Shown piece by piece: positions 1 to 5,821 of a stretch of 9,856 nucleotides of DNA (positions are counted from its first letter, which is position 1; each line of letters starts with the position of its first letter). The stretch covers positions 1-9,856 of the forward strand of contig CANQBU010000045.1 in assembly GCA_947589615.1 (NCBI GenBank), in the 5' to 3' direction. Position numbers and translations under genes: made by a program. The notes beneath the pieces are model-generated. The model searched no databases. It was not told the DNA's origin and saw nothing but the letters and a program-made list of their open reading frames with translations. The DNA is from an uncultured Clostridia bacterium (GTDB lineage Bacteria > Bacillota > Clostridia > Christensenellales > UBA1242).

Positions 1-663
1 ACCTTTTTTATTTCTCAAATAATCTATAAAAATTTTGCCTTCCCTTTTATCCTTTCGCATGTTTGTCGTAAAAATTAAAGGATATTTTTCTTCCAGTAAA
101 AGTGAAATTTGACTTGAAATTTCACCAAACTTTTCCCAAGTTTTGTTTGCCGAAAATGGAACAACAACATGATAACCTTTGCCGCCGCTCGTTTTTAAGT
201 AACTTTTCAGATTAAGTTCGTCAAGCACTTCCTTTAAATAAAGTACTCCCTCGCGAAGCTTTTTTATATTCATTTTCTCGTCAGGGTCAAGGTCAAAGAC
301 CATGGTGTCAGGTTTGTCAATATTTTTTGCTTTACAGCCCCAAGTATGAAATTCTATCGTTCCCATTTGCGCTTGATAAACAAGCTCCTCAATAGTGGAA
401 ATATAAAAATATTCCTCATCTTTCACTTTAATGGTGTGAATGTAATTCTTGTCAGTTGTGGGATGCTTTTTGAAAAAACATTCTCCATTTATACCTTGGT
501 GACATCTTATAACAGTGAGAGGTCTGTCCTTGATGAATTTCAACATGAGAGGTGCAACTTCATTGTAATATTCAACTACCTGTTTTTTTGTGATTTTGCT
601 TTCAGGGTAAATGATTTTGTCAGGATTAGTAACATGAATATTCCCTATAATTATTTCTTTCAT
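1..663 (-). CDS. ligD: LigD-type DNA repair polymerase/primase (POL domain), partial at window edge
   Basis: This is a stand-alone polymerase domain of the LigD (archaeo-eukaryotic primase-like) family, which in bacterial NHEJ fills gaps and adds nucleotides, often ribonucleotides, at ends held by Ku. The 221 codons present are open to the left edge, so the C-terminus is missing; the domain is usually near 290-300 residues. Visible motifs are the metal-binding VFDLDPDE (Asp124 and Asp126), the nucleotide-binding SGGKGYHV (159-166) and the third catalytic Asp in IDYLRN (Asp214); an HTWG motif is at 106-109. Start ATG at 663 overlaps the ligase stop as ATGA, and a GGAGG sits four bases upstream of it. 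In most bacteria this domain is fused to the ligase, so the separate gene is unusual. The symbol denotes the LigD polymerase part. Family assignment is secure; substrate preference is inferred from the family. Confidence 0.93.
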   Translation of the reverse strand, partial: MKEIIIGNIHVTNPDKIIYPESKITKKQVVEYYNEVAPLMLKFIKDRPLTVIRCHQGINGECFFKKHPTTDKNYIHTIKVKDEEYFYISTIEELVYQAQMGTIEFHTWGCKAKNIDKPDTMVFDLDPDEKMNIKKLREGVLYLKEVLDELNLKSYLKTSGGKGYHVVVPFSANKTWEKFGEISSQISLLLEEKYPLIFTTNMRKDKREGKIFIDYLRNKKG

Positions 664-2081
664 CTTTCCTCCAAAAACACTTTTTTCGCATCTTTATCAT
701 CGCGGAGACCAATAAAGCTAGGCTGACGCAGCACTCCATCTTTAGTCAATTCAGCATATTGAATTTCGGCAATTAATTTAGGACTTAACCATGTAATTTG
801 CTCTGATTTCTTAAAATTTTTATCAAATGGACATTTTTTTACTGCAATTTTGCTAAATTTTTTGTTTAAAATCAATTTTTCTTCTTCATCAAACCCTGTT
901 CCCACTTTGCCTGCAAATATCAGTTTATTGTCTTTATAGTAACCGACATATATTGCACTTAAAAGAGCATTTTTTTCGCTAGTTTCAAATCCTCCAATTA
1001 CAAATTCCTGTCTTTTATAGCATTTTATTTTAAGCCAATCTTCACTTCTATTTCCTAGATAAACTGAATCTGTTTTCTTGGCAATAACACCTTCGAGTTT
1101 CTCTTTTTTCGCAAAGGCAAAACATTGTTTACCTTTGCCGATTATATGTTGAGAATATATTATATTTTGAGGTGCTTTTGCTAAAACACGTTCAAGAATT
1201 TGCTTTCTTTGTAAAAATTTCTCTTTTCTTAGATCTTTCCCATTCAATGCCAAAATATCAAAAACAACATAATATATTTCACCTTTTTCCTTTAAAGAGC
1301 GTTGAAGTAAACCAAAATCACTGCGCCCTTTTTCATCAAAGGAAACTACCTCACCGTCAAGAACAAATGATTTCTCATTAATTTGTTTTAGGCTTTTGGC
1401 GATATCTTTCAATTTTTCTGTATAGTCATTGCCATTTCTCGTTTTGCATTCAATTTTACCCTCTTCACAAAATGAAACAATTCGATAGCCGTCATATTTT
1501 ATTTCATAAGCCCAGTCGCGTCCAGTGGGCAACTTATTTGATAGAGTTGCAAGCATTACATCACAGGTTTTAAAAGGCAATGAAGTGTCTTCTTGTTCCA
1601 CCTTTTCGCTTGCAAATTCATCATCACTCTTTATGATAAGCCAATTTTTTCTGTCCATTCTCACAAGCGAGAATTCGCCCTTAAATTTTTTACCCTTTAA
1701 TTCAAATTGCAAGTGTCCTTTTTGCAAACCATAGTCAATGTCATATTTTGGAATGTATTTTCCTTTATCATAAATTTCAACACTTCCCGCTCCATAATTG
1801 CCCTTAGGAATAACGCCCTCAAAACCGATATAGTCAAGAGGGTGATCCTCTACCATAACGGCAAGACGTTTATCTTTTGGATTCTTTGAGAGCCCCTTCG
1901 GAACTGCCCAACTTAGTAAAACCCCGTCATGCTCAAGTCTAAAATCATAGTGATCTTTTGACGCTTTGTGATGCTGAATTACAAATCTTAAATTTTTCGC
2001 TTTAGAAGAGATAATTTCACCTTTTGGCTCGTTTGTTTTAGAAAAGTCCCTTTTTTTATTGTATTTTTCAAGTTTTTTCAT
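660..2081 (-). CDS. ligD: LigD: 3'-phosphoesterase plus ATP-dependent DNA ligase
   Basis: This 473-residue NHEJ ligase has two domains. The N-terminal 3'-phosphoesterase (about 30-150) removes 3' phosphates and ribonucleotides. Its family residues are present: His38, His44, Asp46 and Arg48 in the HHKASKDHYDFRLE stretch, and His80 and Tyr84 in EDHPLDY, followed by the conserved FEGVIPKGNYGAG segment. The ligase domain (about 172-473) carries the nucleotidyl-lysine motif EIKYDGYR (Lys195), LDGEVV with Glu244, motif III near VVFDIL (272-277), EGVIAKK (330-336) and DWLKIKC (348-354), then an OB-fold region. ATG at 2081 directly follows the ku stop, with AAGGTGG eight bases upstream. No polymerase domain is fused; it is encoded by the next gene through an ATGA overlap. 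The order PE-Lig-Pol matches Pseudomonas LigD, but split. It acts in the cytoplasm with Ku on double-strand breaks. Confidence 0.95.
   Translation of the reverse strand: MKKLEKYNKKRDFSKTNEPKGEIISSKAKNLRFVIQHHKASKDHYDFRLEHDGVLLSWAVPKGLSKNPKDKRLAVMVEDHPLDYIGFEGVIPKGNYGAGSVEIYDKGKYIPKYDIDYGLQKGHLQFELKGKKFKGEFSLVRMDRKNWLIIKSDDEFASEKVEQEDTSLPFKTCDVMLATLSNKLPTGRDWAYEIKYDGYRIVSFCEEGKIECKTRNGNDYTEKLKDIAKSLKQINEKSFVLDGEVVSFDEKGRSDFGLLQRSLKEKGEIYYVVFDILALNGKDLRKEKFLQRKQILERVLAKAPQNIIYSQHIIGKGKQCFAFAKKEKLEGVIAKKTDSVYLGNRSEDWLKIKCYKRQEFVIGGFETSEKNALLSAIYVGYYKDNKLIFAGKVGTGFDEEEKLILNKKFSKIAVKKCPFDKNFKKSEQITWLSPKLIAEIQYAELTKDGVLRQPSFIGLRDDKDAKKVFLEER
668..672 (-). promoter_or_regulatory. Ribosome binding site of the separate polymerase gene
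   Basis: On the minus strand GGAGG lies four bases before the ATG at 663, inside the last codons of ligD. A strong site placed exactly here argues that the polymerase is translated as its own protein, by coupled re-initiation or de novo, and that the ligase stop is not a sequencing frameshift. Confidence 0.8.
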
Positions 2082-2867
2082 TTATTTTGCCACCTTTTTT
2101 CGTTTTTTATCATTTTCAGGTTGCAAACTTTTCTGCAAAGCTTCCATTATGTTTATAATTTTTGTTGGCTCTTCCGTTGTATTTGAAGAGACTATTTCGT
2201 TTCCTGCTATTTTCTCTTTTATCGCCTTTCTTACCCTTGCAGAGTATTCATCTTTAAACTTTTCAGGCTTAAAAGGTTTGGTCATTTGTTCTATGAGTGT
2301 AGTGGCAAGGTCAATCTCTTTTTTAAGCGTTTTCGCCTCTTTAAGTGCGGGCATTTTTAGCACTTCTTCGTAGAAATATAGTGTATTTGCAACCATCTTT
2401 CCTTCGCTTGCCCTTATAAGCAAAAGAGTTTCCTTTGTTCCAAGCACCGTTTTAGCAATCCCCGCTTTATTGTTTTTCTGCAATGCCTGCAAAAGGACAT
2501 TAAACGCCCTATCCGCCCCAACCGGATTTACATAATAGGCCTTATCGAAATATATGGGGTCAACCTCGCTTACATCAACAAACTGCTCAATTACAATATT
2601 TTTATCTTTGGGCGTTTTAATTTTTTCAAAATCTTTATCAGTAAAAATTACATATTTGCCCTTTTCATATTGATAACCTTTAACTATATCCTCGTTTTTC
2701 ACTTCCTTATTTTTACAGTCAACGCATGTCTTTTTATACTTTACCCTTGACATGGTATTTTTCTCAATCATATTAAATCCAATATCATTATTTTTTATTG
2801 CATTGCTTAAAAAAATAGGTATGTAAACCAGTCCAAACGTCAACGCTCCCTTATATGAATATGCCAT
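2082..2867 (-). CDS. ku: Bacterial Ku, DNA end-binding protein of NHEJ
   Basis: This 261-residue homodimeric Ku ring protein binds double-strand ends and recruits LigD. It begins MAYSYKGALTFGLVYIP, the typical Ku start (W/Y-K-G-x-I/L-x-F-G-L-V). The family signatures DIVKGYQYEKGKYV (60-73) and EVDPIYFDKAYYVNP (101-115) are present, as is AKTVLGTKETLLLIR (138-152). A CVDC pair (Cys48, Cys51) lies where many bacterial Ku proteins have a Cys pair. The C-terminus has the conserved NIMEALQKSLQ segment (239-249), the minimal LigD-interacting region in studied Ku proteins, and a short basic KKRKK tail. I chose ATG at 2867 because AAAGGAG lies six bases upstream and homology begins there; an in-frame ATG at 2903 would add 12 unrelated residues and lacks such a site. 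It heads the NHEJ operon with no gap to ligD. Confidence 0.95.
   Translation of the reverse strand: MAYSYKGALTFGLVYIPIFLSNAIKNNDIGFNMIEKNTMSRVKYKKTCVDCKNKEVKNEDIVKGYQYEKGKYVIFTDKDFEKIKTPKDKNIVIEQFVDVSEVDPIYFDKAYYVNPVGADRAFNVLLQALQKNNKAGIAKTVLGTKETLLLIRASEGKMVANTLYFYEEVLKMPALKEAKTLKKEIDLATTLIEQMTKPFKPEKFKDEYSARVRKAIKEKIAGNEIVSSNTTEEPTKIINIMEALQKSLQPENDKKRKKVAK
2090..2096 (-). promoter_or_regulatory. Ribosome binding site of ligD inside the ku 3' end
   Basis: The minus strand reads AAGGTGG, then eight bases to the ATG at 2081. It lies within the last codons of ku, consistent with co-translation of the two genes from one mRNA. Confidence 0.6.
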
Positions 2868-2873
2868 AATTTT

Positions 2874-2880
2874 CTCCTTT
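2874..2880 (-). promoter_or_regulatory. Ribosome binding site that fixes the ku start
   Basis: AAAGGAG on the minus strand lies six bases before ATG 2867 and decides for this start over the in-frame ATG at 2903. Confidence 0.75.
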
Positions 2881-2885
2881 TTTGA

Positions 2886-2915
2886 TATTATGTGTAATTT
2901 CACAATTTTTATCTA
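2886..2915 (-). promoter_or_regulatory. Candidate promoter of the ku-ligD-pol operon
   Basis: The minus strand has CATAATA (2892-2886) as a possible -10. Seventeen bases upstream is TAGATA (2915-2910), a poor match to a sigma-A -35 and a partial match to the sigma-G -35 TGAATA. The -10 fits both CATACTA (sigma-G) at six of seven positions and TATAAT at five of six. In this AT-rich stretch the call is tentative. Confidence 0.3.
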
Positions 2916-2949
2916 TCTCGAGAAAATTATGATTTTTTTGAGATAAAAA
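2906..2949. repeat. Imperfect inverted repeat upstream of ku
   Basis: TTTTTATCTATCTC (2906-2919) faces GAGATAAAAA (2940-2949): ten matching bases per side if four bases are looped out of the left arm, separated by 20 bases. It lies immediately upstream of, and slightly overlaps, the candidate ku -35. It could be an operator or a chance AT-rich match. Confidence 0.3.
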
Positions 2950-2992
2950 CATCATTTTTTCTATAGAAATCGCAATTTTTTCGCTTTTTTCA

Positions 2993-3020
2993 ACAAAAAA
3001 CACAAGAATTATCTTGTGTT
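2993..3020 (-). terminator. Rho-independent terminator of the phosphatase operon
   Basis: On the minus strand AACACAAGA, a TAAT loop and TCTTGTGTT form a nine-base-pair stem that runs into a T tract. It starts two bases after the TGA of the phosphatase gene and separates this operon from ku downstream. Confidence 0.85.
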
Positions 3021-3022
3021 CT

Positions 3023-3562
3023 TCATTTTATTATATATGTCCAGCCCGGTTTCCATGCCTTTATTTTTCGCCAGTCTTCTTCTATCGCATCTTCCCATGT
3101 TTTGCCATTTAAAATTACTTCAAGTGCAAGTTGTGGTGCACGATGCGCAACAATTGCAATTCTTTTTTCATCAAAATTTTCTTTTAAAAATTCTATAAAT
3201 TCCCTAATTCTTTTTTCAACATCTTTTAAACTTTCACCTTTCGGAAATTTTTCATCAATATGCTTAGAGTAATCAACCAATGAGGACTCTTTCCCATTTA
3301 AAAGACCATAATTGCATTCTCTTATTCTTACGTCTCTTATAATTTCAATATCCCTGTTATAAAAATTCAACTTAGCACTTTCTAGCGCTCTTTTTAAATC
3401 GGAACAAAAAACGAAATCAAATTCCTGACTTTTTATATTTTGGGCAAGTTCAATACTCTGCATTATGCCCTTTTCGCTCAATTCACCATCCAACCACCCT
3501 GTCGCAAGTTTTGAGGAATTATCCGTTGTCGTCCCATGAACAAAATATTTAATCTCAATCAT
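3023..3562 (-). CDS. Histidine-phosphatase-fold protein with VHG in place of RHG
   Basis: This 179-residue protein matches the phosphoglycerate-mutase-like histidine phosphatase superfamily along its whole length. The N-terminal motif, normally R-H-G-E/Q-T, reads FVHGTTTDN (7-15): nucleophile-equivalent His9 is kept but the preceding Arg is Val8. The second-site Arg58 in SDLKRALESA, acid-region Glu82 in RECNYG, and the second His140 in VAHRAP are present, the last followed by Arg rather than the usual Gly. The fold assignment is firm; the substrate is unknown, and the missing Arg may reduce or alter phosphoryl transfer. I have the impression that VHGTTT variants recur in related Bacillota proteins, so this may be a subfamily rather than a decayed gene. 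ATG at 3562 has AGGAGG five bases upstream. It follows the CYTH-like gene by nine bases, in one operon. Confidence 0.85.
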   Translation of the reverse strand: MIEIKYFVHGTTTDNSSKLATGWLDGELSEKGIMQSIELAQNIKSQEFDFVFCSDLKRALESAKLNFYNRDIEIIRDVRIRECNYGLLNGKESSLVDYSKHIDEKFPKGESLKDVEKRIREFIEFLKENFDEKRIAIVAHRAPQLALEVILNGKTWEDAIEEDWRKIKAWKPGWTYIIK

Positions 3563-3571
3563 GGCAACCTC

Positions 3572-4150
3572 CTATTTTTGATATTCATATAGTCCTGCCT
3601 GATTTTTTGAGAACATTAGTTTTTTATTGTATAAACTTCTCAATTTATCCACACCCAGTTCATATTCAAGGTGCAAGCCAAAATCTTTTACCTGCTTCAT
3701 CAAAATTTCAAATTGCTCATCTTCGCTCTTATCGAAAATGTCTTTATCAAGAACATAGTCTAAAAGTCCTATATCTTTTATGTCTTGCAGTTGATGCCAG
3801 CATTTCCCCTTATAGTAAACCCAATCGGTTTTTTGAGTATCAAATATCACCTCATATCCATTCTCGAAAAATTTATCAAAGTAAGCATGCATGGTTTTGA
3901 AATCTACATCTAATTTGTCGGGCAAATCCTTATCGAATATTTTTAAATTTTCAAATTTTTCAAAGTTTCTGCATCTTATTAAACTTGTTTTAATTTGAGT
4001 TTCATCTTTACCTTCAAAATTTACATCTTTGCCAAAATAAATATCTCGCGTTGTTGTTTTGAAAAGTTCTTGAAAACCCTGAGCCAAAAGCAATTTCTCT
4101 GCTTCCTTTTTATCTTCCTTGATTTTGAACCCTACTTCTAACACTGTCAT
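3572..4150 (-). CDS. CYTH-like domain protein (class IV cyclase / triphosphatase fold), tentative
   Basis: This 192-residue soluble protein has no signal peptide or membrane segment. The layout resembles CYTH (triphosphate tunnel) proteins: an N-terminal strand LEVGFKI (4-10) in the place of the ExExK motif (Glu5 and Lys9 kept, the second Glu replaced by Gly7), a basic strand LIRCRNF with Arg59 and Arg61, then KTDWVYYKGKCWHQLQDI (107-124) and IGLLDYV (127-133), which resemble the Lys/Arg-Tyr strand and the later LD-x-V-x-x-LG region. Superfamily members act on nucleoside triphosphates or polyphosphate with divalent metal; with the altered first motif no activity can be assigned. ATG at 4150 has AAAGGAG six bases upstream. 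It is first in a two-gene operon with the histidine phosphatase, which suggests a shared phosphorylated substrate. It may instead be an unrelated Bacillota-specific family. Confidence 0.5.
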   Translation of the reverse strand: MTVLEVGFKIKEDKKEAEKLLLAQGFQELFKTTTRDIYFGKDVNFEGKDETQIKTSLIRCRNFEKFENLKIFDKDLPDKLDVDFKTMHAYFDKFFENGYEVIFDTQKTDWVYYKGKCWHQLQDIKDIGLLDYVLDKDIFDKSEDEQFEILMKQVKDFGLHLEYELGVDKLRSLYNKKLMFSKNQAGLYEYQK

Positions 4151-4169
4151 AACTTTCTCCTTTATATTA

Positions 4170-4199
4170 ATTATATCATATATTATTTGTTGCTGTCAA
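4170..4199 (-). promoter_or_regulatory. Near-consensus promoter of the CYTH/phosphatase operon
   Basis: On the minus strand a perfect -35 TTGACA (4199-4194) is followed by an 18-base spacer and a perfect -10 TATAAT (4175-4170), preceded by TGA, an extended -10. The predicted start is near 4163, which leaves a leader of about 13 bases that begins at the Shine-Dalgarno. Confidence 0.8.
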
Positions 4200-4245
4200 C
4201 TTATGAATAAAGCTTATAATCTTTTTCAAATTTTTTGCTATTTTG

Positions 4246-4274
4246 TTGACATTCTTTTTAGAAAGCTATATCAT
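4246..4274 (+). promoter_or_regulatory. Upstream ddh promoter candidate
   Basis: A perfect TTGACA (4246-4251), a 17-base spacer and TATCAT (4269-4274, one mismatch) point toward ddh. The predicted start near 4281 gives a leader of about 75 bases, in which I see no riboswitch fold. It lies back to back with the divergent operon promoter. Confidence 0.65.
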
Positions 4275-4301
4275 AAACACATAATAAAAACTAAAATTTT
4301 A

Positions 4302-4331
4302 TTTACAAGATGTCTTTTTTTATCATATAAA
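4302..4331 (+). promoter_or_regulatory. Second, closer ddh promoter candidate
   Basis: TTTACA (4302-4307), an 18-base spacer and TATAAA (4326-4331) have one mismatch each from consensus. The predicted start, near 4338, is just ahead of the ddh ribosome binding site. In AT-rich DNA it is weaker evidence than the upstream promoter. Confidence 0.4.
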
Positions 4332-4344
4332 ATATTGATTTATT

Positions 4345-4350
4345 GGAGGG
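4345..4350 (+). promoter_or_regulatory. Ribosome binding site that fixes the ddh start
   Basis: GGAGGG lies five bases before ATG 4356. It rules out the longer in-frame reading from 4119, which would cross both promoters and overlap the divergent gene. Confidence 0.85.
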
Positions 4351-4355
4351 AAAAT

Positions 4356-5279
4356 ATGAATTATGGAATTTGTGGATATGGCAATCTCGGAAAGGCAGTT
4401 GAAAAAGTCCTTTATGAAAACAACGAAAACATAGTCGGAATCTTTTCGCGAAGAAAAAATGTTAAAAGCGTAATGGGAACAAAAACTTACCTATTTGATG
4501 AGGCAAGCAAGTTTGTTTCAAAAATCGATGTCATGATCATGTGCGGCGGCTCCCAAGAGGACCTTATATGGCAAAGTCCATATATGTGCAAATATTTTAA
4601 TGTCATCGACACCTTTGATACTCATGCAAGAATTCAAGAGCACAAGAAAAATCTTGAACAAGTTTCAAAAGAAAGTGGCAAAGTCGCAATTTATTCCTGC
4701 GGCTGGGATCCTGGAATTTTCAGCCTTATTAGGGCTTTGTCTTCTTCAATTTTTAAAAATAGCCCAAACACTCTTTGGGGAAAAGGGGTCAGTCAAGGAC
4801 ACAGCGAAGCTCTAAGAAATATAGCAGGAATAAAAGATGCAATTCAATTTACAGTACCAAACAAAGAAATTATTAAGCGTTTGAGAACAAATCCCAATTT
4901 CAAACCAGACTTAAACGAACTTCACGAGCGTCATTGTTACATCTGCATTGATGGCCAACGCGATTTAAGTGAAATTGAAAGAGATATAAGACAAACTGAA
5001 AATTATTTCAAAGATCAAAAGGTGATAATAGAAGTTTGTTCCCAAAAGAAAATCGATGCCTTAAAACAAAAAATGTATCACAAAGGTTTGGTCATAGCAG
5101 GAGATGACTCCTCGTCCATTGAATTTTCTGTAAGAATGGACAACAACCCGCTTTTTACGGCAAAAATCCTATACGCTTATTCAAAGTCAATCGACAGGCT
5201 TATATCGGGGGCTTACAGCGTGCTTGAAATCCCTTTGAAATGTTTAGACGCAAACCTTGATTTTGAGAGACTTATTTAG
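4356..5279 (+). CDS. ddh: meso-Diaminopimelate D-dehydrogenase
   Basis: This 307-residue NADPH-dependent enzyme reductively aminates L-2-amino-6-oxopimelate (tetrahydrodipicolinate) to meso-DAP in one step, bypassing the acylated intermediates; it feeds lysine and peptidoglycan synthesis in the cytoplasm. The N-terminal Rossmann motif GYGNLG (7-12) is present with SRRK (31-34) at the NADP-phosphate position. The Ddh hallmarks are SCGWDPGIFS (114-123), GKGVSQGHSEALRNIAGIKDA (142-162, hallmark cluster) and QFTVP (164-168), plus ERHCYICID (191-199) and HKGLVIAGD with SIEFSVRMDNNP (242-265). Substrate-contact candidates by family are Asp118, Thr166 and His242. It is slightly shorter than the roughly 320-residue family members, without an obvious lost motif. 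It stands alone, divergent from the CYTH operon and closed by a terminator. Ddh is patchily distributed among bacteria, often seen in Clostridia-like groups. Confidence 0.93.
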   Translation: MNYGICGYGNLGKAVEKVLYENNENIVGIFSRRKNVKSVMGTKTYLFDEASKFVSKIDVMIMCGGSQEDLIWQSPYMCKYFNVIDTFDTHARIQEHKKNLEQVSKESGKVAIYSCGWDPGIFSLIRALSSSIFKNSPNTLWGKGVSQGHSEALRNIAGIKDAIQFTVPNKEIIKRLRTNPNFKPDLNELHERHCYICIDGQRDLSEIERDIRQTENYFKDQKVIIEVCSQKKIDALKQKMYHKGLVIAGDDSSSIEFSVRMDNNPLFTAKILYAYSKSIDRLISGAYSVLEIPLKCLDANLDFERLI

Positions 5280-5356
5280 ACAAAATTCATGAAAAGTCTA
5301 AAAATTTAGCTTAAAAATAAGAAATTTTCAATTATTTTATACATTTCGGATAAATT

Positions 5357-5387
5357 AAGCTCTTAATTGAAATTAAGAGCTTTTTGT
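5357..5387 (+). terminator. Rho-independent terminator of ddh
   Basis: AAGCTCTTAATT (5357-5368) pairs perfectly with AATTAAGAGCTT (5371-5382), leaving an apical loop of about four bases once the tip opens, followed by a T-rich tail. It lies 77 bases after the ddh stop. Confidence 0.85.
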
Positions 5388-5393
5388 ATTCCC

Positions 5394-5421
5394 TAAAAAA
5401 GAAGGCCTTCTTTAGCCTTCT
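5394..5421 (-). terminator. Rho-independent terminator of the small membrane protein gene
   Basis: On the minus strand AGAAGGC, an eight-base loop and GCCTTCT lead into TTTTTT. The stem begins within the TAG stop codon. It converges with the ddh terminator about ten bases away. Confidence 0.75.
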
Positions 5422-5758
5422 AAAATTGCAATTCAAGCTCACCGCTTATAAAGCCATATGCTATCAAAAATCCGACAAGGATATAGAACATAACGGACAC
5501 AATCCCATTTACCCTCTGCCATGGGTTTCCAACTTTTATATCCTGAATAAAACTGTTTAATGAAAAGATTGTTCCCATACAAAATGCCAAAACTATCATT
5601 ACAAGCCATTCATTGAACATCGACTTATAATATGCGACAAGGCACACTATGCATACAATACAAAGTCCTATGCCAAAAAGCCGCGAAAAAATCATTCTTC
5701 TCAATCTATAATCGGATATGCCCTGCATGACCGTTTTTTTAGTCTTACTTTTTGCCAT
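5420..5758 (-). CDS. Small three-helix membrane protein of unknown function
   Basis: I do not recognise a family. The 112-residue product has a basic cytoplasmic-looking N-terminus (about 1-25, rich in Lys and Arg) and three hydrophobic segments, about 26-44, 50-70 and 84-104, joined by short loops; a PWQR motif lies at about 79-82. The positive-inside rule predicts the N-terminus in the cytoplasm and the short acidic C-terminus outside. No enzyme or transport motif is visible. ATG at 5758 has AAGGAG five bases upstream. It follows the pflX-like gene by 63 bases, with a possible promoter in the gap and no strong terminator before it, so it may be both read through from the pfl operon and expressed alone. 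It is a real gene by its ribosome binding site, composition and terminator; its function is open. Confidence 0.75.
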   Translation of the reverse strand: MAKSKTKKTVMQGISDYRLRRMIFSRLFGIGLCIVCIVCLVAYYKSMFNEWLVMIVLAFCMGTIFSLNSFIQDIKVGNPWQRVNGIVSVMFYILVGFLIAYGFISGELELQF

Positions 5759-5775
5759 TTCAACTCCTTAAAAAT

Positions 5776-5804
5776 AGTTTAAGACAATTATTTGAAAATG
5801 TCAA
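5776..5804 (-). promoter_or_regulatory. Candidate promoter of the small membrane protein gene
   Basis: On the minus strand TTGACA (5804-5799), a 17-base spacer and TAAACT (5781-5776, two mismatches) lie just upstream. The -35 is perfect and the -10 weak. The predicted start, near 5769, coincides with the first base of the Shine-Dalgarno. Confidence 0.5.
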
Positions 5805-5821
5805 ACATTTTAAGTCATAAT

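Noticed and set aside
346..726. Plus-strand 126-codon open frame opposite the ligase and polymerase genes
   Set aside because: It is antisense to well-supported LigD coding sequence, has no ribosome binding site and shows no family resemblance.
2868..2903. Twelve-residue N-terminal extension of Ku
   Set aside because: It has no ribosome binding site of its own, and the stretch contains the true Shine-Dalgarno of the shorter start.
2891..2904. TGTG-N6-CACA palindrome upstream of ku, resembling CRP or Rex sites
   Set aside because: The spacing of the half-sites fits neither consensus, and the arms are only four bases.
4119..4355. N-terminal extension of ddh by 79 codons
   Set aside because: It overlaps the start of the divergent gene and crosses both promoters; GGAGGG and the Rossmann motif fix the start at 4356.
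5794..5810. Hairpin AAAATG-TCAAA-CATTTT between the pflX-like and membrane protein genes
   Set aside because: The six-pair stem is nearly all A-T and has no T tract; it is too weak to call a terminator and overlaps a candidate -35.
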